7,141 nucleotides of DNA from Dehalococcoidia bacterium (GTDB taxonomy: Bacteria; Chloroflexota; Dehalococcoidia; SAR202; UBA11138): assembly GCA_012270665.1 (NCBI GenBank), contig JAAXHY010000037.1:1-7141 (forward strand). Direction: 5' to 3'. Numbering within the stretch: the stretch's first letter is position 1; every line of letters starts with the position of its first letter. Shown one piece after another: positions 1-5,486 of this stretch. The notes beneath the pieces are model-generated. The model made no database searches and had not been told where the DNA came from. It saw only the letters and a program-made list of their open reading frames with translations. A program made the translations under genes and the position numbers.

Positions 1-620
<620 letters not shown>

Positions 621-670
621 TTCGATCCTCCAGGTCGGGAAGAGCGCCGCCATCGGACGGGCGCATATTG

Positions 671-679
671 ATTGTAACA
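671..679 (-). promoter_or_regulatory. Extended -10 promoter for uvrB
   Basis: On the minus strand TG-T-TACAAT (TG at 679-678, hexamer 676-671) is an extended -10 element. No good -35 is present at 16-18 nt, which is normal for extended -10 promoters. Transcription would begin near 664, giving a leader of about 44 nt before the uvrB ATG. I saw no LexA-like box here. Inferred from sequence only. Confidence 0.5.
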
Positions 680-707
680 TCAGCGCGCCCGCAAATTCCC
701 TTGCGCG

Positions 708-736
708 TTGACCCGTTGGATGCGTGTACCTATAAT
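708..736 (+). promoter_or_regulatory. Sigma70-type promoter for the histidine kinase
   Basis: TTGACC (708-713) and TATAAT (731-736) are separated by exactly 17 nt, which is one base from the full consensus. The likely start of transcription is the A at 743. The promoter lies inside the open frame of the kinase, so the upstream candidate starts (TTG 708, ATG 720) would not be on the transcript. The same -35, -10, spacing and initial transcribed bases TCATCAACCC recur at 3988-4030. Confidence 0.75.
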
Positions 737-785
737 TGCGTCATCAACCCGTCCCGCAAGAAGCGCTTCCCAACAGAGACATCTT

Positions 786-2906
786 TTGCTGGCTTTTCGC
801 TATAGGATTTCGTTCCGGCTTTACTTGGCCATCATATTTGCGGTTGGCCTCACCTTTGCCGCAAGTTTGGTCGGCTGGTTTTCGTTCGACCGCGTGGGAC
901 TTGCCCAATCCAGGGTCAACGAAGAGAGCGTTCCGGAGATTTCCGCCGCCTTCGCGGTCGCTCAATATACGGGCGACCTGATCACCGCCACCGACCGGCT
1001 CTCGGCGGCTGCGACCCCCGAGGACCTCCAAGACGTCAGGGAGTATATCGGACGCATCTCCCCGGCTCTATCGGAACGAGTGGCGTTCCTCGCCGACTTG
1101 AGCGGCCAGAATGAGACCGAAGCTGAGCGCCTGGCGCGCATTCGATCATACTCGGATACGCTGGTCGCAGGCGTATCCGAATTCGAGAGCAACATCACGG
1201 GATACTTCGAGTTGTCCACAGAAGGAACCAATCTGCGTCGTCGGCTGGCGGACGCGCGGTCTGTTTGGGACAGCGTTTCGCTCTCCGCTATCGGAGATGA
1301 ACTGGCGTATGTGTCGGAAGGCGGTCCTCAAGGCGCCGAGTCCGCAGATTTACAGGCATTGATCGAACTGCATGGCGATATGGACGTTGCCGCCCAGTCG
1401 CTGGACAGCGCGGCCGTAGCGGTTGACTCAGGCGAGTTCGAACCGTTGCGTGAGTCCTTCAGCAAGGCGGTCGCGCGCTCGGAGGACCGGCTGGAGGAGC
1501 TGGTCAATTTGCCGTCGCGCGACAATCTGGAACGCGCCCTCGCCGGTCTGTCCTCCCTCGGCGCCGGAGATGGGAACGCTTTCGACGTCTGGTCGCAGGA
1601 ATTGGTTCTGTCCGAGCAGAGGCGACAACTTCTGGACAACAATCACCAGACCGCGCTTTTGCTGATCGGCGACGTGGAAACTCTCGTCCGAGATTCCCAG
1701 ACACGAGCGCAAGCGGCGACCGAGGCATCGGCGCGGGTGATCGGGCTGGGTCGGGCGCTGCTGCTGTCAATCAGTGTATTGAGTCTGGTCGGAGCTTTGC
1801 TGGTTGCCTGGCTGTTGGTCAAGTCCATGCTGACCCGTTTAGGGCGGCTCTCGTCCCTAATGCGCCGTATGGCCGGCGGCGATCTGGAAGACCCAGTCGA
1901 AGTGACAGGGCAGGACGAGGTGTCGGATATGGCCGCGGCTCTGGAAGTGTTCCGGCGCAACGCGCAAGAGGCCATCCGTCTGAATCTGGTCGAAGAACTT
2001 GCCCAATATCTCCAAGAGAGAAACGAGGAACTGGCGGAAGCGCTCATCAACCTGCAGAATGCGCAGGATCGGATGATTGCCCAGGAAAAGTTGTCCGCGC
2101 TGGGCGAGTTGGTGGCCGGCCTGGCCCATGAGATCAATAACCCACTCAATTTCGTCAATAACTTCTCGGAAATTTCTGAAGAGTTGCTGACGGAGATACG
2201 CGAGACGCTGGAAGAGATCGAAGATGGCAGGATGGACGATAGCCAGCGCGACCTGATAGACGAGACTATCAGAGAAATCTCCGAGAACATGGAGCGCATC
2301 AAGGCCAACGGCGAGCGCGCCAGCAGCGTCGTTCAAGCAATGCTGACCATGGGCCGCGAAACGGTTGACCGGCAGCCCAGCGACATCAACAGGCTGCTAA
2401 ACGAGCACGTGCAAATAGCGTACCAGAACGCACATGCCGCCGATGAGGATTTCACTCTGGACTTGAGGTTCGACTGCGAGGAGATGGAAGACTTGGAGGT
2501 CAATCCGCGCGACATTGGACGCGTATTCCTGAACCTCGCTAACAACGCCTGCTACGCCACCAACGAGAAGCGCCTCAGCCAAGTCGAGAATGACTACGAG
2601 CCCATATTGTGGGTCTCGACTCGGCGCGTGGACAGCCATGTCCAGGTCCGGATGCGCGATAATGGTCCCGGCATCCCGCCGGATATCCTGGACAATATCT
2701 TCAACCCCTTCTTTACGACGAAGCCCACCGACAGAGGCGTCGGTCTGGGACTGACGATTTGCAACGATATTGTTCAGGAACACGGAGGCTCGATCGAAGT
2801 ATCATCGGAGCCGGGCGTGTTCACTGAGATGCTCGTCAGTTTGCCGGTCGCTCTTCTTGACACGCCCCGCGTGGACATCGTCGCGGATCTGCGCCCCGCC
2901 ACCTAA
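786..2906 (+). CDS. Membrane sensor histidine kinase (4-helix sensor, HAMP, DHp, HATPase_c)
   Basis: This is a sensor kinase that would autophosphorylate a histidine and pass the phosphate to a response regulator. From the TTG at 786 it has about 706 residues. TM1 is at about 12-34 and TM2 at about 324-345. Between them is an extracytoplasmic, mostly helical domain of about 290 residues, resembling TorS-like helical-bundle sensors. A HAMP domain (about 346-398) and a coiled coil follow. The H-box is [17 protein letters not shown] with phospho-acceptor H448. The N-box is [10 protein letters not shown] (N583, N586, N587), the G1 box is DNGPGI (D625), the F-box is FNPFFTTK, and the G2 box is GVGLGL (from G651). 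All catalytic motifs are intact. The frame stays open upstream to 708, but the promoter at 708-736 makes TTG 786 the better start; a weak AGAGA at 775-779 precedes it. ATG 720 is the alternative. No response regulator is adjacent, so the partner and signal are unknown. Confidence 0.93.
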   Translation: MLAFRYRISFRLYLAIIFAVGLTFAASLVGWFSFDRVGLAQSRVNEESVPEISAAFAVAQYTGDLITATDRLSAAATPEDLQDVREYIGRISPALSERVAFLADLSGQNETEAERLARIRSYSDTLVAGVSEFESNITGYFELSTEGTNLRRRLADARSVWDSVSLSAIGDELAYVSEGGPQGAESADLQALIELHGDMDVAAQSLDSAAVAVDSGEFEPLRESFSKAVARSEDRLEELVNLPSRDNLERALAGLSSLGAGDGNAFDVWSQELVLSEQRRQLLDNNHQTALLLIGDVETLVRDSQTRAQAATEASARVIGLGRALLLSISVLSLVGALLVAWLLVKSMLTRLGRLSSLMRRMAGGDLEDPVEVTGQDEVSDMAAALEVFRRNAQEAIRLNLVEELAQYLQERNEELAEALINLQNAQDRMIAQEKLSALGELVAGLAHEINNPLNFVNNFSEISEELLTEIRETLEEIEDGRMDDSQRDLIDETIREISENMERIKANGERASSVVQAMLTMGRETVDRQPSDINRLLNEHVQIAYQNAHAADEDFTLDLRFDCEEMEDLEVNPRDIGRVFLNLANNACYATNEKRLSQVENDYEPILWVSTRRVDSHVQVRMRDNGPGIPPDILDNIFNPFFTTKPTDRGVGLGLTICNDIVQEHGGSIEVSSEPGVFTEMLVSLPVALLDTPRVDIVADLRPAT

Positions 2907-3034
2907 CGCGCGCGGCCGGCGTCGCCTGACCACTCTTTCGCTCGTCGCCCCGTTTCAGTTCGGACAGGCCGGATGTGGTGTTGCGGTTGGTCGCCGGTGG
3001 GCCGGAAGTCGGAGACTATCTCGAAGTCAGGCAA
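2903..3034 (-). pseudogene. Relic or micro-ORF copying the first 18 codons of uvrB
   Basis: On the minus strand a 43-codon frame runs from TTG 3034-3032 to TAG 2905-2903. Its first 18 residues, [18 protein letters not shown] (the initiating TTG read as Met), match the UvrB N-terminus at 620-567 except for one Q-to-R change. By hand alignment 45 of 54 bases agree. Of the nine differences, seven are silent, one is the start codon and one changes an amino acid, so the copy diverged while still under protein-level selection. Similarity begins at the start codon and stops after codon 18; the rest (HHIRPVRTETG and on) is not UvrB. GAAAGGGA (3048-3041) is a plausible ribosome site with its own leader. 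The stop overlaps the end of the kinase gene (2903-2906). It is most likely the leftover 5' end of a second or former uvrB, but an expressed 43-residue peptide cannot be excluded. Confidence 0.7.
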
Positions 3035-3209
3035 TGTGTGTCCCTTTCAAAGAGAGTAGGCTTGCGCACACCTTTACTGATAGCGCTTTCCCGCGGAATT
3101 TCATCGGCGATGTAGGATGCGCTGACCGCAAAGAATCAAAAGCCGTTCAGGACAAAGGTCGCAGGGGGTCGAGGACCGGATTGCGGCAGAGTTTCCATTC
3201 CTAGGATCT
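2907..3209. other. Intergenic region between the kinase and the coiled-coil gene
   Basis: The uvrB-like relic occupies the left half. From 3035 to 3209 I see no convincing gene on either strand. A short inverted repeat, CCTAG/CTAGG, lies at 3200-3214 across the stop codon of the leftward gene. It has no T-run and I do not call it a terminator. Plus-strand frames crossing this region look like chance openings. Confidence 0.5.
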
Positions 3210-3884
3210 CTAGGTCTCCAGGAATATGTGGACTTCCGCGAGGCTGTCCCCCGGTTCGGCCCGCTCAACCTGTTCCGGCGCGATGCTGAAGCCGTACACG
3301 GCTGGTATGGCTTCAGCGCCGTACAGTTTCTTCAATATGTCGGCGGAGCGGCGCGCGCGACTAATATCTCCGTCGCCAATGACGCCGGACGCTTCCACCG
3401 CGACATATGCCGTTTCGCCATCCGACGCCACAGCGCGCATTATCATGTCCGTATCGGTCAGACGGTCGGCTTCCTCAACCGAAATCTGTCCGCGTTCGAG
3501 AGCTTGTTCCTTCCTGCTATCAAACGCTTCCGCCCTGCTGGGGGGCTGAACATAGTGCCCCGCCATCCAGATCGTCTGGGGTCTTGTCAGTCCGAGCGTT
3601 CTGGCGACTCTCTGGCGCAACCTCGTGGACATCCTTCCCTCAAGAGAGTAGCCTCTCAAGTCGTTCACGCTGTTGGTTAGCTCCCGAATGCTCTGGTCAA
3701 CTCCGTCGAAGCGCTTATTGACGCTGTCGAAGTTCCGTTTGGTCTCTGCCTTGAACTCCTTGAACTCCCTGGGCAATTCCATCAGATCCTGCGTCATAAG
3801 TTCACGCCTCGCCGCGTCCCGAAACTCTTCGTTCTCGCGTAGAGCGCGGATAAAGTCGTCCGTTGTTTCGATGATGATCGCCAT
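3210..3884 (-). CDS. Coiled-coil protein with a C-terminal PD-(D/E)XK-like region, function unknown
   Basis: The protein has 224 residues, with no signal peptide or membrane segment. I do not recognise a named gene. Residues about 1-35 are acidic and helical (ETTDDFIRALRENEEFRDAA). Residues about 36-78 form a heptad-like coiled coil (FKEFKAETKRNFDSVNKRF, then IRELTNSVNDL). Residues about 79-224 resemble the degenerate nuclease-fold domains attached to such coiled coils in many uncharacterised bacterial proteins (DUF3782-like). The candidate active-site strand pair is TDTDMIMRA (D144, D146) followed by YVAVEAS (E164). The usual lysine after the glutamate is absent, with A165 and S166 there instead, so catalysis is doubtful. 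The ATG at 3884 is supported by AGGA (3896-3893), 8 nt upstream. A TATAAT lies just before it, giving a very short leader. The gene is divergent from the ThDP gene and no partner lies beside it. The fold assignment rests on memory of the family pattern and is moderate. Confidence 0.8.
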   Translation of the reverse strand: MAIIIETTDDFIRALRENEEFRDAARRELMTQDLMELPREFKEFKAETKRNFDSVNKRFDGVDQSIRELTNSVNDLRGYSLEGRMSTRLRQRVARTLGLTRPQTIWMAGHYVQPPSRAEAFDSRKEQALERGQISVEEADRLTDTDMIMRAVASDGETAYVAVEASGVIGDGDISRARRSADILKKLYGAEAIPAVYGFSIAPEQVERAEPGDSLAEVHIFLET

Positions 3885-3903
3885 AGTTCTTTTCCTAGTT
3901 CTG

Positions 3904-3934
3904 ATTATAGCCTATACGAGGTGGACACCGTCAC
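3904..3934 (-). promoter_or_regulatory. Probable promoter for the coiled-coil gene
   Basis: On the minus strand TATAAT (3909-3904) is a perfect -10. The best -35 is GTGACG (3934-3929), 4 of 6 matches with a long 19-nt spacer, so it is weak. Transcription would start near 3897, only about 13 nt before the ATG but still including the AGGA ribosome site. Confidence 0.5.
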
Positions 3935-3954
3935 TATACCTCTCTGAGGTGACA
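3912..3954. repeat. Two imperfect direct repeats in the divergent control region
   Basis: CTATAC followed directly by GAGGTGGACA (3912-3927) recurs as CTATAC, a 6-nt insert CTCTCT, then GAGGTGACA (3934-3954). The insert creates a small hairpin, ACCTC-TCT-GAGGT (3938-3950). The first copy lies in the spacer of the leftward promoter and the second overlaps its -35, a position suitable for operator half-sites. No regulator can be named. Confidence 0.4.
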
Positions 3955-3987
3955 GTAAGGATGAATATAAGTCGGGGCTGATCAGCG

Positions 3988-4016
3988 TTGACCGCTCCAT
4001 CCGCCCGTCATATAAT
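3988..4016 (+). promoter_or_regulatory. Sigma70-type promoter for the ThDP-binding gene
   Basis: TTGACC (3988-3993), a 17-nt spacer and TATAAT (4011-4016). The likely transcription start is the A at 4023, giving a leader of about 29 nt. The element matches the kinase promoter at 708-736 in both hexamers, the spacer length, the preceding GCG and the following TCATCAACCC. Confidence 0.75.
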
Positions 4017-4051
4017 CCCCTCATCAACCCAATCCCGCGGAGAATCGTCCC

Positions 4052-4552
4052 ATGGCGGAGATAAGCCTCAGCCCGTCGGCCATCATCGAACAGTTCAAGA
4101 AGAACGACGTTACCCACATCGTATGGCTGCCGGACACCGAAACCAATTTCATGTACAACCAGATTATCTCGGACGATGAACTTAGCCTCGTGCCTATATG
4201 CCGTGAGGGCGAGTCCATGCCCATCGCCGCCGGTCTGTGGATTGGCGGAAAGAAGCCCGTCGTGCTAATCCAGAACACAGGCATGTTCGAGGCTGGCGAC
4301 TCCATACGCGGCATGGGTCTGGACCTGGGCATACCTATGGTCATGGTTGTGGGATACAGGGGCTGGATGGGGCCGGACGGCGAGATGACAGACTCCGCGG
4401 GCGTATTCACTGAGCCCATACTCGACGCCTGGGGAATAACACGCTACATGGTCGAAACCGACGACGACGTCCACCGAATCTCGGAGGCTTTCGAGGACGC
4501 AGAGGAAAACCGGACGCTGGTCGCCTGTCTCCTGGGCGCGGAATACGGATGA
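4052..4552 (+). CDS. ThDP-binding PYR-domain subunit, sulfopyruvate/phosphonopyruvate decarboxylase alpha-like
   Basis: At 166 residues this is the size of a lone PYR (alpha) subunit such as ComD, the sulfopyruvate decarboxylase alpha chain, which acts with a separate PP (beta) chain carrying the Mg/diphosphate site. It opens with an alpha/beta fold (IIEQFKKNDVTHIVWLPDTE). The motif REGESMPIAAGLWIGGKKP aligns with the EGNA-type motif of phosphonopyruvate decarboxylases and places the cofactor-activating glutamate at E52. VVLIQNTGMFEAGDSIRGMG and GIPMVMVVGYRG follow, both typical of the ComD group. Start ATG 4052 has GGAGA (4039-4043) 8 nt upstream. No PP-domain partner follows; instead the convergent rpiB begins 9 nt after the stop codon. 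The protein therefore needs a partner encoded elsewhere or has another role. The family call is strong; the substrate is unknown. Confidence 0.88.
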   Translation: MAEISLSPSAIIEQFKKNDVTHIVWLPDTETNFMYNQIISDDELSLVPICREGESMPIAAGLWIGGKKPVVLIQNTGMFEAGDSIRGMGLDLGIPMVMVVGYRGWMGPDGEMTDSAGVFTEPILDAWGITRYMVETDDDVHRISEAFEDAEENRTLVACLLGAEYG

Positions 4553-4564
4553 TTCCCTGAATCA
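4550..4564. repeat. Small palindrome joining two convergent stop codons
   Basis: TGATTC-CCT-GAATCA is a perfect 6-bp inverted repeat with a 3-nt loop. Its outer ends are the TGA of the ThDP gene (4550-4552) and the TGA of rpiB (minus, 4564-4562). It is too short, and lacks a T-run, to be called an intrinsic terminator with confidence. It is the only symmetric element between the two convergent genes. Confidence 0.35.
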
Positions 4565-5017
4565 CCCGCCGAAGTTCGACTCCATGTCGAGCACTTTGTC
4601 GAGACGGCGCTGGAACCTCTCTTCCGGCACGAACTCCGCCGACAGAAAGGCGTCCGTCAGTTCGCGAGCAAGTTCGACTCCGATGATTCGCGCTCCCATG
4701 CACAGCACATTCATATCGTCGTGCTCCACTCCTTGGTGCGCCGAGTAGGTGTCGTGACACACACTCGCCCGAATTCCCTTCACCTTGTTCGCCGCCACCG
4801 ACGCCCCCACACCGCTCCCGCAGATCATGATTCCACGCTGAACCTCGCCTGAGGACACCGACTCCGCCACGGACTTTGTGAAGTCCGGAAAGTCGTCCGC
4901 AGGGTCCAGTTCGTGAGCGCCCACATCCACAATCTCGTGCCCCAGGGACTCCACATATCCCTTCAACTCTTCCTTCAACGGGTATCCCCCGTGGTCCGCT
5001 CCTATGACTACACGCAT
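4562..5017 (-). CDS. rpiB: Ribose-5-phosphate isomerase B
   Basis: RpiB interconverts ribose 5-phosphate and ribulose 5-phosphate in the non-oxidative pentose phosphate pathway, in the cytoplasm. The 151-residue length is typical of the RpiB/LacAB family. Visible motifs are IGADHGG (D8, H9) near the N-terminus, IVDVG, and the active-site loop MICGSGVGASVAANKVKGIR with the catalytic cysteine at C66. HDDMNVLCMGAR follows, with the ring-opening histidine near H99. Start ATG 5017 has GAAAGGGA (minus, 5030-5023) 5 nt upstream. The gene converges with the ThDP gene. LacA/LacB and sugar-phosphate isomerase relatives share this fold, but the intact C66 and the general context favour RpiB. Confidence 0.95.
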   Translation of the reverse strand: MRVVIGADHGGYPLKEELKGYVESLGHEIVDVGAHELDPADDFPDFTKSVAESVSSGEVQRGIMICGSGVGASVAANKVKGIRASVCHDTYSAHQGVEHDDMNVLCMGARIIGVELARELTDAFLSAEFVPEERFQRRLDKVLDMESNFGG

Positions 5018-5058
5018 GTCCGTCCCTTTCGATAAGTCCCGTGCCGCGCGACTGTCTC

Positions 5059-5088
5059 AGTGTAGGAAGTGAGTCATGGCAGCGTCAA
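5059..5088 (-). promoter_or_regulatory. Probable promoter for rpiB
   Basis: On the minus strand TTGACG (5088-5083, 5 of 6 matches), an 18-nt spacer and TACACT (5064-5059, 4 of 6). Transcription would begin near 5052, giving a leader of about 35 nt that contains the GAAAGGGA ribosome site. Confidence 0.55.
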
Positions 5089-5140
5089 CACGTTCACCTT
5101 CAGCTCCTTTTCGAGGACTTCCTCAATTTCTCCATAGGAC

Positions 5141-5170
5141 TACACATTCACATCCTACATGCGCTATAAT
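5141..5170 (+). promoter_or_regulatory. Possible rightward promoter upstream of the repeat region
   Basis: TATAAT (5165-5170) is a perfect -10. The best -35 is TACACA (5141-5146), 4 of 6 matches, with an 18-nt spacer. It would produce a transcript starting near 5177 that crosses the repeats towards the hydrolase. That transcript could be a long leader, a small RNA, or could carry the 25-codon ORF. Confidence 0.4.
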
Positions 5171-5207
5171 AAGAACGCACAATCTAGTTAAGGGAAACCG
5201 ACTGCCG

Positions 5208-5285
5208 ATGCTTTCCGACGCCAACATATATAAACACCCAGTTATACTGAGCGAAAACTTGAGGGGCAAAAAATCTTCCCCGTAG
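5208..5285 (+). CDS. Possible 25-residue peptide ORF (weak)
   Basis: ATG 5208 to TAG 5283-5285 reads MLSDANIYKHPVILSENLRG and five more residues. AGGG (5191-5194) lies 13 nt upstream, too far for a good ribosome site. A TATAAT at 5165-5170 could drive it. I see no known motif, and no coding bias can be judged at this length. It is listed because it would be the first frame on a transcript from that promoter; it may well be chance. Confidence 0.15.
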   Translation: MLSDANIYKHPVILSENLRGKKSSP

Positions 5286-5290
5286 CTGAA

Positions 5291-5318
5291 CTCTGGTGAT
5301 CTCTGGTCAATCTCTGGT
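5291..5318. repeat. Three CTCTGGT direct repeats at helical spacing
   Basis: CTCTGGT occurs at 5291-5297, 5301-5307 and 5312-5318, with start-to-start steps of 10 and 11 nt, close to one turn of DNA. All copies would face the same side of the helix, as expected for cooperative protein binding. The first copy is followed by GAT, and its GGTGAT (5295-5300) can also pair with ATCACC (5325-5330). Confidence 0.6.
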
Positions 5319-5327
5319 GTTCTAATC

Positions 5328-5369
5328 ACCTGTTTGGCGCCAGTTGAGTACCTGTTTAGCCACCTGTTG
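5328..5369. repeat. Three ACCTGTT direct repeats
   Basis: ACCTGTTT occurs at 5328-5335 and 5350-5357, and ACCTGTTG at 5362-5369. Start-to-start steps are 22 and 12 nt, about two turns and one turn. They follow directly on the CTCTGGT array, about 80-160 nt upstream of the predicted hydrolase transcription start. Their function is unknown. Confidence 0.55.
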
Positions 5370-5388
5370 AAACATAAATCAATATATA

Positions 5389-5414
5389 TGACACTCAGGA
5401 TATTGAGGGTGTCA
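5389..5414. repeat. Inverted repeat TGACAC...GTGTCA
   Basis: TGACAC (5389-5394) is the exact reverse complement of GTGTCA (5409-5414), with 14 nt between. Two further pairs are possible if the two G at 5407-5408 bulge out. No T-run follows, so it is not a terminator. An operator about 50 nt upstream of the hydrolase start site is the simplest reading; a leader hairpin on a longer transcript is the alternative. Confidence 0.5.
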
Positions 5415-5447
5415 CGGTTCCAGTCCGGTGCGAGCCGATATATCCGA

Positions 5448-5468
5448 TGATACAATCACCCTGTATCA
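5448..5468 (+). promoter_or_regulatory. Extended -10 hydrolase promoter inside a perfect palindrome (candidate operator)
   Basis: TG (5448-5449), one base, then TACAAT (5451-5456) forms an extended -10. The arms TGATACA (5448-5454) and TGTATCA (5462-5468) are perfect reverse complements around a 7-nt spacer. The palindrome therefore covers both the -10 and the predicted start near 5463, the classic place for a repressor to block initiation. No -35 better than 3 of 6 is visible. No regulator gene lies in the window. Confidence 0.6.
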
Positions 5469-5486
5469 AAGAAAGGGGATTTGGAT

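Larger units (their letters stand above)
5089..5486. other. AT-richer intergenic control region between rpiB and the hydrolase
   Basis: About 400 bases with no well-supported gene. It is visibly richer in A and T than its flanks from about 5140 to 5460. It holds a possible rightward promoter (5165), a possible 25-codon ORF (5208-5285), two families of short repeats (5291-5369), an imperfect inverted repeat (5389-5414) and the hydrolase promoter with its palindrome (5448-5468). A 110-codon leftward frame at 5123-5455 has no ribosome site that I could find and no recognisable protein features, so I treat it as chance. Confidence 0.55.

Noticed and set aside
1643..2308. 221-codon leftward frame inside the kinase gene
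   Set aside because: Serine- and arginine-rich shadow of the kinase frame, with no family features and a fully explained opposite strand.
3110..3121. ATGTAGGATG shared in inverted orientation with about 5151-5160
   Set aside because: A 10-base match between two places in 7 kb is expected many times by chance, and neither site has further context.
2770..3204. 144-codon rightward frame overlapping the kinase 3' end
   Set aside because: Arg/Ser-rich, overlaps the kinase in another frame and has no recognisable domain or convincing ribosome site.
3200..3214. CCTAG/CTAGG inverted repeat at the end of the coiled-coil gene as a terminator
   Set aside because: Only 5 bp, AT-containing stem and no following T-run on either strand.
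5264..5282. GGGG...CCCC around an A-run as a terminator hairpin
   Set aside because: Four-pair stem with a long loop containing the A-run; the T-run is not at the 3' side of a stem for any gene here.
5123..5455. 110-codon leftward frame in the AT-rich intergenic region
   Set aside because: No ribosome site found, odd composition and no motif. It crosses the repeats and promoter elements, which explain the region better.
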